A stretch of DNA of 64,000 nt from Sulfurospirillum sp964466465 (GCA_964466465.1 CAYXNJ010000005.1:1-64000), one strand, 5' to 3'. Counted from the stretch's first letter, positions 32,949-42,524 are shown. The notes: a model not told the origin generated them from the letters alone. Numbers and translations: made by a program.

Positions 32949-35522
32949 TTACTGCTTATCGATAACGATATCGCCATTTTTCGCATCAATAACGATACTC
33001 TCGCCCTCATGAAGTTTTTCTTCTAAAATGAGTTCAGCCAATTTATCTTCAACAAGCTCATATAGAGCGCGTTTGAGTGGGCGTGCCCCATACACTGGGT
33101 CAAACCCAGCTTCTGCAATGAGACTTTTAGCGGCTTTTGTAAGCTCTGCTTTAATCTCTTTGTTAGCCAGTTTATTTTCAATATCTTTGAACATAATGCT
33201 TACAATCTCTCGCAATCCATCTTCAGTGAGTGGATTAAAGATAATGATGTCATCAAGACGGTTCAAAAATTCAGGTTTAAAGTAAGCTCGTAGCTCTTTC
33301 ATCACCTCTTCTTCGCGTTTTTCGCCCTCAAACTCCATGATTTTCGCACTTGCAATGTTCGATGTGAGAATAATAATAGTGTTTTTAAAATCAATCGTCA
33401 CACCTTTATTATCCGTCAAACGTCCTTCATCGAGCACTTGAAGCAAGATGTTGAAGACATCAGGATGCGCTTTTTCGATTTCATCAAACAGCACAACACT
33501 ATAAGGTTTTCGGCGTACCGCTTCGGTGAGTTGTCCCCCCTCATCATACCCTACATAACCTGGAGGTGCACCGACTAAACGACTGACGGAATGTTTTTCC
33601 ATATATTCACTCATATCAAAACGAATGAGAGCTTTTGTCGTATCAAACAAGAAATTAGCAAGAGCTTTCGCACTTTGCGTTTTACCCACACCTGTTGGAC
33701 CTAAAAAGAGGAAACTACCAATCGGTTTATTTTGCTCACTAAGCCCTGCTTTGTTACGCTTAATAGCCCTACCTATCGCTTTAATGGCAGCATCTTGACC
33801 CACGACCTCTTTTCTTAGGTGATCCTCTACGGCTAACACTTTAGCTTTTTCGCCTTGGAGCATTTTATTGACAGGAATGCCTGTCCATTTACTTACAATT
33901 GTTGCGATCATCTCTTCATCAACGCTGTTCTTCAAAAGTGTACCAGTCTCGACCATTTTTTCCCAGCGGGCTTTAAGATCTTCTTCTTGTTTAACTAACT
34001 CGGGTAATTTACCGTATTCAATTTCAGCCGCTTTATTGAACTCACTGTTTTTCTTTGCGGTTTCTGCTTCTCTACGCAAAGCTTCTGCTTTTGTTTTGAT
34101 GGATGCGATGTCATTAAAAACACTTTTTTCAGTTTCAAACTGAACTTCCAGTGCGTGCATCTTCTCTTTAGCATCGCCTAGCTCTTTTTCAATCGCTTTT
34201 AGACGCTCATCATTCTTTTTATTTTTTTCCATCAAAAGCGCTTCTTTTTCGACCATCAAAGTGCTAATCGCACGTTTGATGCGGCTGAGCTCTGTTGGTT
34301 CACTTTCAATTTGCATTTTAAGCTCTGCAGCTGCTTCATCAATAAGATCAATTGCTTTATCAGGCAAGAAACGATCACTAATGTAACGAGAACTCAGTTT
34401 TGCCGCAGCGATGAGTGCAGAGTCTTGAATACTCACGTTATGATGCGCTTCAAGATGTTCTTTGATTCCTCGTAAAATCTGTAAAGCTTCGTTAATGCTT
34501 GGTTCATTCACCGTTACTGGCTGAAAACGGCGCTGTAAAGCGGCATCTTTTTCAAAATACTTACGGTATTCTTTGAGTGTAGTTGCACCTATTGTATGAA
34601 GTTCACCACGTGCAAGGGCTGGTTTTAGGATGTTTGCAGCATCCATACTGCCTTCACTAGCCCCAGCTCCAACGATGGTATGAATCTCATCGATAAAGAG
34701 AATGATATTGCCACTTTTCTTGACTTCATCAATAACGGCTTTGAGGCGGTCTTCAAATTCACCGCGGTATTTTGCGCCAGCAATCAATGCACTCATATCA
34801 AGCGCTACAACACTTTTATTTTGAAGACTCAAAGGCACATCGTTATGCGCAATTCTAAGCGCCAATCCTTCAGCAATCGCTGTTTTACCTGTTCCTGGCT
34901 CACCGATTAAGATAGGATTGTTTTTCGTTTTACGAATGAGGATTTGCATCATTCGCCCAATCTCTTCATCACGCCCGATCACAGGGTCTAGCTTTCCTTC
35001 GCTAGCTAGTTTTGTAAGATTGATACCGTATTTTTCAAGAGATTCAAGGTTTTCATCAGCACTTTGTTTATCAATTTTTTTCCCACCGCGAAGCGCTTCA
35101 AGATTTTTCTTGAAATGTAAAACATCTAAGTATTTTCCTAAAATCTTCTTCAATGGATCACTATCGATATTAGCAAGTAACCATGTATCTACGGAGAGAT
35201 AACTATCTCCTTTTTGTTTCATTAAGCCTTCGGCTTTTTGCAAAGTTTCAACAAGCGAACGAGAGATAGAAATATTTTCTTTGCTAACGTGTGATGCAGT
35301 AGGCAGTTTTTGGACTTCACTTTTGATTTCAAGCTCTATAGCACTCTTATCAATATTCATTTTATTAAAGACTTGATTGAGAATGGAAGCTGAGTTTGTA
35401 ATCAATGCCCACGTGACGTGTAAAGGCGTTGCTTCTTGATTTTTGGAATGCAGTGCAAGGCTGATAGCGCTCTCTATAGCTTCTCGCATTTGGTTCGTTA
35501 ATTGCTCGAAAAGTGAGTTCAT
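32949..35522 (-). CDS. clpB: Disaggregase ClpB
   Basis: Hsp100 AAA+ unfoldase that rescues aggregated proteins with DnaK. 857 residues: N domain (1-145), first ATPase with GEPGTGKTAIAEG, a middle coiled-coil domain (about 395-525), and second ATPase with GPTGVGKTQSAKAL and the YMEKHSVSRLVGAPPGYVGYDE sensor region. There is no ClpP-binding loop. The upstream region carries a sigma70-like promoter whose -35 TTGACA is part of a HAIR-like repeat, consistent with HspR control known for clpB in Campylobacter. Confidence 0.97.
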   Translation of the reverse strand: MNSLFEQLTNQMREAIESAISLALHSKNQEATPLHVTWALITNSASILNQVFNKMNIDKSAIELEIKSEVQKLPTASHVSKENISISRSLVETLQKAEGLMKQKGDSYLSVDTWLLANIDSDPLKKILGKYLDVLHFKKNLEALRGGKKIDKQSADENLESLEKYGINLTKLASEGKLDPVIGRDEEIGRMMQILIRKTKNNPILIGEPGTGKTAIAEGLALRIAHNDVPLSLQNKSVVALDMSALIAGAKYRGEFEDRLKAVIDEVKKSGNIILFIDEIHTIVGAGASEGSMDAANILKPALARGELHTIGATTLKEYRKYFEKDAALQRRFQPVTVNEPSINEALQILRGIKEHLEAHHNVSIQDSALIAAAKLSSRYISDRFLPDKAIDLIDEAAAELKMQIESEPTELSRIKRAISTLMVEKEALLMEKNKKNDERLKAIEKELGDAKEKMHALEVQFETEKSVFNDIASIKTKAEALRREAETAKKNSEFNKAAEIEYGKLPELVKQEEDLKARWEKMVETGTLLKNSVDEEMIATIVSKWTGIPVNKMLQGEKAKVLAVEDHLRKEVVGQDAAIKAIGRAIKRNKAGLSEQNKPIGSFLFLGPTGVGKTQSAKALANFLFDTTKALIRFDMSEYMEKHSVSRLVGAPPGYVGYDEGGQLTEAVRRKPYSVVLFDEIEKAHPDVFNILLQVLDEGRLTDNKGVTIDFKNTIIILTSNIASAKIMEFEGEKREEEVMKELRAYFKPEFLNRLDDIIIFNPLTEDGLREIVSIMFKDIENKLANKEIKAELTKAAKSLIAEAGFDPVYGARPLKRALYELVEDKLAELILEEKLHEGESIVIDAKNGDIVIDKQ

Positions 35523-35558
35523 TGCAGCTCCTTCATAATTTTTCTATAATTCTACAAC

Positions 35559-35579
35559 TTTGAGTGTATTGATGTCAAG
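35559..35579. promoter_or_regulatory. Putative HspR operator (HAIR-like) of clpB
   Basis: TTTGAGT-N7-TGTCAAG matches CTTGAGT-N7-ACTCAAG at 11 of 14 positions with the 7-base spacer. On the minus strand its far half supplies the -35 TTGACA, followed 18 bases later by the -10 TAGAAT, so binding would block RNA polymerase at clpB. This is the second such site in the window. Confidence 0.55.
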
Positions 35580-35697
35580 TTTATTTAGCAATAAGGCATT
35601 ACTTTTATTAAATCATAACTGTCATTTAAACCCTAATATGAGTTAAATTTTTCATACTACACCTTATGCTTTCATAGAAGTTTTAGGGAAACTCCAC

Positions 35698-35703
35698 TAT
35701 AAT
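35698..35703 (+). promoter_or_regulatory. -10 element of the ctpA-pur operon
   Basis: TATAAT in ACTCCACTATAATCATCC is 46 bases before the ctpA ATG. GAGGAG precedes the ATG by about 10 bases. Confidence 0.5.
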
Positions 35704-35749
35704 CATCCTCCAAAGAATACGCATACCATGCGAGGAGCATATACACGCT

Positions 35750-37081
35750 ATGAAACATCTACCATTTGCTACGGCAGGCTTTATTGCTACGTTTTTGGGT
35801 ATCACTACCTTTTTTTCTTCAACTCTTTTTGCAGCAGACAATGCTGAGGGAGAAAAGAGTCGTCTTGCTTCTTTGGCAAAATTTACACGAGTTTTGGCAA
35901 CCATTGAAAAATATTATGTTGATGACATCAAAATAGATGACATTATTAAAAAATCCATTGAAGGTCTTTTAACCAATTTGGATGCACACTCTTCTTACCT
36001 CGATGAAAAACATTTTAAAGATCTCAAAATCCAAACAGAAGGTGAATTTGGTGGTCTTGGTATTACTGTAGGTCAAAGAGATGGCGCACTGACTGTTATT
36101 GCCCCTATGGAAGGAACACCTGCAGATAAAGCAGGCATTAAAGCTGGCGACATCATCCTTAAAATCAATAAACAATCTACACTGAACATGACTATTGATG
36201 AAGCGGTTAATTTAATGCGTGGTAAACCAGGTACAGGCATTGAACTTACCGTTGTGCGTGAAGGTGAAACCAAACCTCTTACAATCTCTATCGTACGTGA
36301 CATCATCAAAATCGAATCCGTTTATTCTAAAATGATTGAAAATGAAAATATTCTTTATGTTCGCGTTGTCAATTTTGATAAAAACATCGTTGGTGACGTT
36401 CAAGAAGCTATTACTAAAAATAAAAATATTAAAGGTATTGTTTTAGATCTTAGAAACAATCCTGGTGGACTTTTAAACCAAGCAGTTGGACTTGTTGACA
36501 TCTTCATCGATGAAGGCATTATTGTCTCTCAAAAAGGACGTGTGGAGTCTGAAAATGCTGAATACAAAGCAACAAAATCTGGAACCAATACAAAACTTCC
36601 TCTTGTTGTTTTAGTTAACGGTGGAAGTGCAAGTGCGAGTGAAATCGTAAGCGGTGCATTGCAAGACCACAAACGTGCCATTATCATTGGTGAAAAAACC
36701 TTTGGTAAAGGAAGCGTTCAAGCTGTTCTTCCAGTGGTTGACAACGAAGCGATTCGTTTAACCATTGCTCGTTATTACCTCCCAAGTGGACGAACCATCC
36801 AAGCTGAGGGTGTTACCCCTGACATTGTTGTGTATCCAGGTGATGTCCCTCATAAGAACAATGAGCAAGCGCTTAAAGAGAAAGATCTTAAAAAGCATTT
36901 AGAGGGTGAGCTCAAAAAAGTTGATGAAAATAAAACAGAAGTTAAAGAGACAAAAACAAAAGCGAAAACAAAAGAGACAGTAAAGAGTGACAAAGAGATC
37001 GTGAGTCAAGAAAACCTATTCAAAGACTTACAGTTAAAAAGTGCTGTTGATGCTATCAAAGTACTTGCTATCAAAAAATAA
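35750..37081 (+). CDS. ctpA: C-terminal processing protease CtpA (S41)
   Basis: Periplasmic serine protease of the tail-specific S41 family, 443 residues. A signal peptide/anchor (to about residue 27) is followed by the LDAHSSYLD helix and a PDZ domain (about 85-165). The catalytic serine is in VNGGSASASEIVSGAL and the catalytic lysine in GEKTFGKGSVQ. A Lys/Glu-rich tail of about 60 residues follows. It is the first gene of an operon running into purC, purS, purQ, an SH3 protein and plsC. Confidence 0.95.
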   Translation: MKHLPFATAGFIATFLGITTFFSSTLFAADNAEGEKSRLASLAKFTRVLATIEKYYVDDIKIDDIIKKSIEGLLTNLDAHSSYLDEKHFKDLKIQTEGEFGGLGITVGQRDGALTVIAPMEGTPADKAGIKAGDIILKINKQSTLNMTIDEAVNLMRGKPGTGIELTVVREGETKPLTISIVRDIIKIESVYSKMIENENILYVRVVNFDKNIVGDVQEAITKNKNIKGIVLDLRNNPGGLLNQAVGLVDIFIDEGIIVSQKGRVESENAEYKATKSGTNTKLPLVVLVNGGSASASEIVSGALQDHKRAIIIGEKTFGKGSVQAVLPVVDNEAIRLTIARYYLPSGRTIQAEGVTPDIVVYPGDVPHKNNEQALKEKDLKKHLEGELKKVDENKTEVKETKTKAKTKETVKSDKEIVSQENLFKDLQLKSAVDAIKVLAIKK

Positions 37082-37095
37082 TTGAGGAGAACGAC

Positions 37096-37809
37096 GTGAA
37101 TAAAGGTGCATTGTTATACGAAGGCAAAGGTAAAAAACTATTTTTAACAGATGATGAAAATCTTTTAGTTTCTGAGTTTAAAGATGACTTGACAGCATTT
37201 AACGCTGAGAAAAAAGGTAATGAAGCAGGAAAAGGTGCACTTAACTGCAAAATCAGTACACAACTTTTTCATCTTTTAGAAAAGCATGGTATTAAAACAC
37301 ACTTAGTGAAAACACTTGACGATACACATCAACTGATCAAAAAAGTGAAAATTATTCCTATTGAAGTGGTTGTGAGAAATATTGCAACAGGTTCCTTAGC
37401 AAAACGTCTTGGTATTAAAGATGGCACCGTTCTTCCATTCACACTTGTTGAGTTTTATTATAAAGATGATGCACTTGGTGATCCTATTATCAATGATGAG
37501 CACTGCTTACTTCTCAATCTTGTAAAAAGCGAATCTGATTTAGAAGAGCTTAAACGTCTTGGTCGTGAAATTAACGTTATTATGAAAAGCTTCTTTAGCG
37601 AACGTAAACTCAAATTGGTTGACTTTAAAGTTGAATTTGGTGTTGATAACGATGGCAATATTCTTCTCTCAGATGAAATTAGTCCTGATAGCTGCCGTTT
37701 CTGGGATATGGATACTAACGAGAAATTGGATAAAGACAGATTTAGACAAGGCTTAGGCGATGTTAAAGTTGCTTATGAAGAAGTGTTAAAACGTATTCTC
37801 GCTCACTAA
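37096..37809 (+). CDS. purC: SAICAR synthase
   Basis: Phosphoribosylaminoimidazole-succinocarboxamide synthase, which adds aspartate to CAIR in purine synthesis. 237 residues with YEGKGKKLFLTD at the start, PIEVVVRNIATGSLAKRLG, VDFKVEFG and SDEISPDSCRFWD, all standard. It begins 14 bases after ctpA and is followed after 21 bases by purS. Confidence 0.96.
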   Translation: MNKGALLYEGKGKKLFLTDDENLLVSEFKDDLTAFNAEKKGNEAGKGALNCKISTQLFHLLEKHGIKTHLVKTLDDTHQLIKKVKIIPIEVVVRNIATGSLAKRLGIKDGTVLPFTLVEFYYKDDALGDPIINDEHCLLLNLVKSESDLEELKRLGREINVIMKSFFSERKLKLVDFKVEFGVDNDGNILLSDEISPDSCRFWDMDTNEKLDKDRFRQGLGDVKVAYEEVLKRILAH

Positions 37810-37830
37810 AATAAAAGGAAAAAATAAACG

Positions 37831-38076
37831 ATGAAAGTTATTGTCAATATTCAGCTCAAAAATGGCGTTTTAGATCCACAAGGAAAAGCGGTTCATCATG
37901 CACTTGCTTCTTTGAAATTTAACGAAGTCAATGAAGTTCGTATCGGAAAACAAATTATTCTCGACATCGACGAAAGTGATAAAGCAAAAGCACAAGAGAG
38001 AGTAACGATCATGTGTGATGAGCTTTTGGCTAACACCGTTATTGAAGATTACACCATTGAGTTTCCAGCATGCTAG
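37831..38076 (+). CDS. purS: FGAM synthase subunit PurS
   Basis: Small (81-residue) structural subunit of the PurLQS formylglycinamidine synthase found in organisms with small PurL. The pattern KVIVNIQLKNGVLDPQGKAV, then ALASLKFNEVNEVRIGK, is typical. It overlaps purQ by 7 bases, consistent with equimolar synthesis. purL is not in the window. Confidence 0.94.
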   Translation: MKVIVNIQLKNGVLDPQGKAVHHALASLKFNEVNEVRIGKQIILDIDESDKAKAQERVTIMCDELLANTVIEDYTIEFPAC

Positions 38077-38741
38077 TAGCTGTAGCTGTATTTCCAGGCA
38101 CCAACTGTGAAATCGACACAAAGTATGCTTTTGAAAAACTAGGACAAGACGTTGTTCTCGTTTTTCATAAAGAGGAAAAACTGCCTGAAGGTACAGATCT
38201 TGTTGTGCTTCCTGGTGGTTTTAGCTATGGAGACTACTTACGCAGTGCTGCCATTGCTAAATTTTCTCCAATTATGAAAGCAGTCATTGAATTTGCAAAT
38301 AATGGCGGAAAAGTTCTTGGAATCTGTAATGGTTTTCAAATGCTTGTTGAAGCACGACTTTTACCAGGAGCTATGAAACGCAATGAGAATGTTCACTTTA
38401 TCTCTCAGTTTCATCACCTTAAAGTCATTAATAACGACAATACGTTTTTAAATAAATGCTCTATTGGTGAGCTTTTAAACATACCTATTGCGCATGGTGA
38501 AGGAAGTTACTATATTGATGATGCTGGACTTAAAGAACTCTATGCAAACAAGCAAGTCTTACTGACCTATTGTGATGAAAAAGGGAATGTAAAAAACCCT
38601 AATGGTTCTGTAGATTCAATTGCAAGTATCTGCAATAAAGAAAAAAATGTCTTCGGGCTTATGCCTCACCCTGAGCGTGCGATAGAGAAAATCTTAGGTT
38701 CAGATGATGGCGTTAAAATGCTTGAAGGTTTTATAAATTAA
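38070..38741 (+). CDS. purQ: FGAM synthase glutaminase subunit PurQ
   Basis: Class I glutamine amidotransferase that feeds ammonia to PurL. 223 residues with the nucleophile Cys in VLGICNGFQMLVEA, the oxyanion strand VLPGGFSYGDYLR and the terminal catalytic pair in LMPHPERAIE. It overlaps purS and is followed almost immediately by the SH3-domain membrane protein. Confidence 0.96.
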   Translation: MLVAVAVFPGTNCEIDTKYAFEKLGQDVVLVFHKEEKLPEGTDLVVLPGGFSYGDYLRSAAIAKFSPIMKAVIEFANNGGKVLGICNGFQMLVEARLLPGAMKRNENVHFISQFHHLKVINNDNTFLNKCSIGELLNIPIAHGEGSYYIDDAGLKELYANKQVLLTYCDEKGNVKNPNGSVDSIASICNKEKNVFGLMPHPERAIEKILGSDDGVKMLEGFIN

Positions 38742-38745
38742 CGTG

Positions 38746-39834
38746 ATGAAGCATTTTATCACTCTCATTCTGCTCTCTTTAGCACTCTTGGTGCCTAGCT
38801 TTGCTGCTGAAGAGAGCGCATTTTTTGGACGCTCAAAATCCCTTTTTCTTTCCGTTGAAGAGGCTCCTTCTAAAGTCTATGTAGGTCAAGTTTTTTCTAT
38901 TAAACTCAAAGCCATTGTCGCGAATGATAAAATTGATGCTCTTGGCAATACATTTTCAGGTGCAGCTGGCGTTGAAGTTTTAAACCCTCAAAATCCTTGG
39001 GAACGCTCACGAGACAATACCTATTACAATACGTTTTATTTTAAAATGACCTCAAAAACAGCGGCAATGCCTCGTTTAAGTGTCTCACTCATTGAACGTC
39101 AAGAAGCATTAGAGAGTGAAGTGATAGCACTTACTACTCCACAATTGATCCAACTTAAAACAGATCCTTTTTTTAGTAATGTTATCGCGCAAAGTTTAAC
39201 CATTAACAAATATAAAACAACGACCTTTGATGCTAAAAATGTCATCATTGTCTTAGAAATAGAATCCATAGGTGCAAATTTAAAAGATTTTGCACTAAGC
39301 GGCATTGTAAAAAGCGGTATAGACTCTTTTTCTGACAATGGAACAAGCCAAAAAATCTACTATTATGCAATTTTACCAAACTATCAAAAAAGCTTTGAAT
39401 TTACCTATTTTGACCTTACAACAAATAAATTCAATAAAATAGCACTGCCAATGACCATTGAAAGTGATGAAGTCAGTACGCAACTTGGTCTGAATCCAAA
39501 AGAGAGTATTTTTGAATTTTACAAAACTGTGGGGTATGGTGTTCTTGCATTTATCTTTTTCATTATTCTGCTAAAACGTCGTAAATGGTACTATCTTGTA
39601 CTTTCATTGATCTTTTTGGCGCTCTTTTTCTTAGACCAAAATCCACTCAATAATGCTAAACTCAAAAGCAATAGCACCATTAGGATTCTGCCAATGGAGC
39701 GTTCAACAGTGTTCTTTACAAGCAATAAAATTTTAGATATTGAGAAATTAGGCGAAAGAGACAACTATATTAAAATCTTGCTACCAGATGGCAAAATCGG
39801 ATGGACAGAGCGTGAAAATATTATCAAAAATTAG
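38746..39834 (+). CDS. Membrane-anchored SH3-domain protein
   Basis: A 362-residue envelope protein with a signal peptide (to about residue 20), a periplasmic beta-rich region of about 230 residues resembling BatD/oxygen-tolerance-like Ig folds, two hydrophobic helices (about 262-281 and 285-303) and a C-terminal bacterial SH3 module (STIRILPMERSTVFFT, then YIKILLPDGKIGWTE). SH3 modules of this kind bind peptidoglycan or partners. A GTG at 38743 directly precedes the ATG and is equally possible. It sits between purQ and plsC in one operon; the exact function is not known. Confidence 0.78.
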   Translation: MKHFITLILLSLALLVPSFAAEESAFFGRSKSLFLSVEEAPSKVYVGQVFSIKLKAIVANDKIDALGNTFSGAAGVEVLNPQNPWERSRDNTYYNTFYFKMTSKTAAMPRLSVSLIERQEALESEVIALTTPQLIQLKTDPFFSNVIAQSLTINKYKTTTFDAKNVIIVLEIESIGANLKDFALSGIVKSGIDSFSDNGTSQKIYYYAILPNYQKSFEFTYFDLTTNKFNKIALPMTIESDEVSTQLGLNPKESIFEFYKTVGYGVLAFIFFIILLKRRKWYYLVLSLIFLALFFLDQNPLNNAKLKSNSTIRILPMERSTVFFTSNKILDIEKLGERDNYIKILLPDGKIGWTERENIIKN

Positions 39835-39847
39835 AGGTTTTTATGTG

Positions 39848-40501
39848 ATGATAGAATTTGTCATCACTGTACTGATTACAATTGTCTTGATGTATGCTTT
39901 TCGCTCTAATACGCACCCAATCAGACGAGCTTGGGGTAAGCTTCAAACTTTTTTAATGGGCTTTAGTATCAAACAAATAGGCGAAGCACACCCTACAACA
40001 ACACTTTTAGTCATGAATCATCAAAGCCTTATTGACATTGTTGCGCTTGAGACCATTTATCCAAAAAACCTTTGCTGGATTGCTAAAAAAGAGATCGAAG
40101 ACATTCCTCTTTTTGGCCATATTATTCCAGCGCCTCGTATGATTTCAATTGACCGTAAAGATAAACGCTCCATCATCAAGATGATTAAAGAAGGTAAAGA
40201 GCGTGTTAGTGAAGGTCGCGTGCTTGCGATGTTTCCAGAGGGCACCCGCGGACGCGGTGATAGGCTTCTAAAATTTCAAAGTGGTGCAAAAATCTTAGCT
40301 GAGAAATTAGAGCTTATCGTTCAACCTGCTATCATTGTAGGCGCTAGACACATTCTTGATTCTAAAAGCCTTGATGCACACGGTGGAGAAGTTAAAGTGA
40401 TCTATCTTGATCCTATTAACCCTAAAGAGGATGAACAGTGGTATGAAAAAATGTACCGTACCATGGAAGAGAGACTCACTCTCGAATTAGCATCCAAATA
40501 A
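39848..40501 (+). CDS. plsC: 1-acylglycerol-3-phosphate acyltransferase
   Basis: Makes phosphatidic acid by acylating lysophosphatidate at the inner membrane. 217 residues with an N-terminal membrane helix, the catalytic NHQSLIDIV (NHx4D) box, and the MFPEGTRGRGD substrate box. AGAGG lies 7 bases before a GTG at 39845 and 10 before this ATG, so either may initiate. A terminator hairpin follows at 40509. Confidence 0.92.
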   Translation: MIEFVITVLITIVLMYAFRSNTHPIRRAWGKLQTFLMGFSIKQIGEAHPTTTLLVMNHQSLIDIVALETIYPKNLCWIAKKEIEDIPLFGHIIPAPRMISIDRKDKRSIIKMIKEGKERVSEGRVLAMFPEGTRGRGDRLLKFQSGAKILAEKLELIVQPAIIVGARHILDSKSLDAHGGEVKVIYLDPINPKEDEQWYEKMYRTMEERLTLELASK

Positions 40502-40508
40502 TATCTTT

Positions 40509-40530
40509 GAAAGTCACAAAAGTGGCTTTC
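40509..40530 (+). terminator. Terminator hairpin after plsC
   Basis: GAAAGTCAC / GTGGCTTTC (9 positions, one G-T pair) with an AAAA loop, 8 bases after the plsC stop. It closes the ctpA-pur-plsC operon before the htpG promoter. Confidence 0.65.
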
Positions 40531-40548
40531 GCATTCTCTCATTTTTGC

Positions 40549-40554
40549 TACAAT
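40549..40554 (+). promoter_or_regulatory. -10 element of htpG
   Basis: TACAAT in ATTTTTGCTACAATAACG is an extended -10 of the Campylobacterota type. The predicted transcript starts near 40561, giving a leader of about 80 bases. I found no HAIR- or CIRCE-like operator here. Confidence 0.6.
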
Positions 40555-40564
40555 AACGCGATTT

Positions 40565-40615
40565 TTTGGATTTATCAAAAATTTTTTGATATAAAAGCCT
40601 TTTGATAAATCCAAA
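40565..40615 (+). repeat. Long inverted repeat in the htpG leader
   Basis: TTTGGATTTATCAAAA (40565-40580) is a perfect 16-bp complement of TTTTGATAAATCCAAA (40600-40615). The 19-base loop contains a third copy of the core, TTTTTTGATA, which can pair with the left arm instead. The element lies inside the predicted 5' untranslated region, 25 bases before the htpG ATG. Confidence 0.7.
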
Positions 40616-40640
40616 TTATACATACATTAAAGGATAGACC

Positions 40641-42512
40641 ATGTCAAAACATCAATTTCAAACCGAAGTTACACAGCTTTTAGATCTGATGATCCATTCG
40701 CTCTACTCTAACAAAGAGATCTTTTTACGTGAACTTATCTCAAATGCCTCTGACGCCTTAGATAAGCTGAACTATCTTACATTGACCGATGACAAGTACA
40801 AATCACTTTCGTACACTCCTCGCATTGATATTGCTATCAACAAAGAAGCTAAAACACTTACCATTAGCGATAGCGGTATTGGTATGAATGAAGAAGATTT
40901 AGTTGAAAATCTAGGAACCATTGCAAAAAGTGGAACAAAATCTTTCTTGCAAAACCTCAGTGGTGACAAAAAGAAAGATTCAAGCCTTATCGGGCAATTT
41001 GGTGTTGGTTTTTATTCTGCGTTCATGGTTGCAAACAAAATCGAAGTGGTGAGTCGTAAAGCGGGTGAAGAGCAAGCCTATATGTGGAGCAGTGAAGCAG
41101 GTGCTGAGTATGACATCACTCCTGTTTCAAAAGAAAATCATGGTACATCCATTACGCTTTATCTAAAAGATGATGAAGATGAGTTTTTAGAGTTCTACCG
41201 CATTCAAAACGTCATTAAAAAATACTCAAATCACATTCCTTTCCCTATTTTTATGGACAAAGAAGTCAAAGAGTATGACGATGAAGGTAAAGAGAAAAGC
41301 ACTGAGATCAAAAATGAACAAATTAACAAAGCAAGTGCGCTTTGGACAGTAGCAAAAAGTCAAATTAAGCCTGAAGAGTATAAAGACTTTTACCAACAAA
41401 TCTCTCACGATAGCACCGATCCACTCCTTTGGAGTCACACAAAAGCAGAAGGAAAATTTGAATATACAACGCTTTTCTACATCCCTTCAACACCTCCATT
41501 TGATCTTTTTAGAATGGACTATAAACCTGGTGTGAAGCTGTATGTGAAACGTGTGTTCATTACCGACGATGAGAAAGAGTTGCTACCAACCTACCTTCGC
41601 TTTGTTAAAGGTATCATCGATGCGGAAGATTTACCACTTAACGTGAGCCGCGAGATTTTACAGCAAAATAAAGTACTTGAGACCATCAAAAAAGCTTCTG
41701 TCAAAAAAATTCTTAGTGAATTAAAATCACTTAAAGAAAAAGACAATGAAAAATACCTAGAGTTCTATAAAAACTTTGGTCGTGTCATCAAAGAAGGTCT
41801 TTACAATGACTGGGAAAACAAAGAGGCACTTCTTGAATTAGTACTCTTTAAATCTTCTAAAAGAGACGGTCTAGTAAGCCTTAAAGAGTATAAAGAGGCA
41901 ATGAAAGAAGATCAAAAAAGCATCTATTACATCACGGGTGAAAATGAGAAGCTTTTACGCAATTCTCCATTGATTGAGCAGTTTAAAGCCAAAGACATTG
42001 AAGTCTTGCTCCTTGATGAAGAAGTGGATGCTATCGTCTTCCCAATGGTTGGAGAGTACGATAAAACGCCAATCAAACCGGTCAATAACTCCGACATCGA
42101 CGAAGAGATCAAAGAAGACAAAGCCAAAGTAGAAGAAGATGAGAAAACCTATAAAGAGATCTTGGTTAAAATGAAAGAGATTTTAAAAGACGACGCGAAA
42201 GATGTCAAAATCTCTAGCCGTTTGAGTGATTCTCCATCATGCCTTGTGTACGATAAAAATGACCCGGATTTCCAAATGCAACAGATGCTTAAACAGATGG
42301 GACAAGACAATCTCCCAGCCATTAAACCTATCTTGGAGATCAACCCTGAGCATGAGATTTTCAAAAAACTAAGCTCTAAAGCTGATTTATTGGAACTCAA
42401 CGACGTCGCTTTCTTGCTTCTTGACCAAGCTAAACTTCAAGAGGGAATGAAAATCGAAGATACCGCAGCGTTTGCCAAACGCCTCAACCGTTTTATCGCT
42501 AAAGCGCTTTAA
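40641..42512 (+). CDS. htpG: Hsp90 chaperone HtpG
   Basis: Cytoplasmic ATP-dependent chaperone, 623 residues. The GHKL nucleotide site is complete: LISNASDALDKLNY, ISDSGIGMNEEDL, GTIAKSGTKSF and GQFGVGFYSAFMVA. The middle-domain arginine loop appears in NVSREILQQNK, and the C-terminal dimer domain is present. It is preceded by its own promoter and a structured leader. Downstream comes a hairpin and the acetyltransferase cassette. Confidence 0.97.
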   Translation: MSKHQFQTEVTQLLDLMIHSLYSNKEIFLRELISNASDALDKLNYLTLTDDKYKSLSYTPRIDIAINKEAKTLTISDSGIGMNEEDLVENLGTIAKSGTKSFLQNLSGDKKKDSSLIGQFGVGFYSAFMVANKIEVVSRKAGEEQAYMWSSEAGAEYDITPVSKENHGTSITLYLKDDEDEFLEFYRIQNVIKKYSNHIPFPIFMDKEVKEYDDEGKEKSTEIKNEQINKASALWTVAKSQIKPEEYKDFYQQISHDSTDPLLWSHTKAEGKFEYTTLFYIPSTPPFDLFRMDYKPGVKLYVKRVFITDDEKELLPTYLRFVKGIIDAEDLPLNVSREILQQNKVLETIKKASVKKILSELKSLKEKDNEKYLEFYKNFGRVIKEGLYNDWENKEALLELVLFKSSKRDGLVSLKEYKEAMKEDQKSIYYITGENEKLLRNSPLIEQFKAKDIEVLLLDEEVDAIVFPMVGEYDKTPIKPVNNSDIDEEIKEDKAKVEEDEKTYKEILVKMKEILKDDAKDVKISSRLSDSPSCLVYDKNDPDFQMQQMLKQMGQDNLPAIKPILEINPEHEIFKKLSSKADLLELNDVAFLLLDQAKLQEGMKIEDTAAFAKRLNRFIAKAL

Positions 42513-42524
42513 AACATACGTTTG

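Noticed and set aside
40502..40640. HspR or CIRCE operator at htpG
   Set aside because: Neither CTTGAGT-N7-ACTCAAG nor TTAGCACTC-N9-GAGTGCTAA can be aligned; the long repeat has other sequence and spacing.
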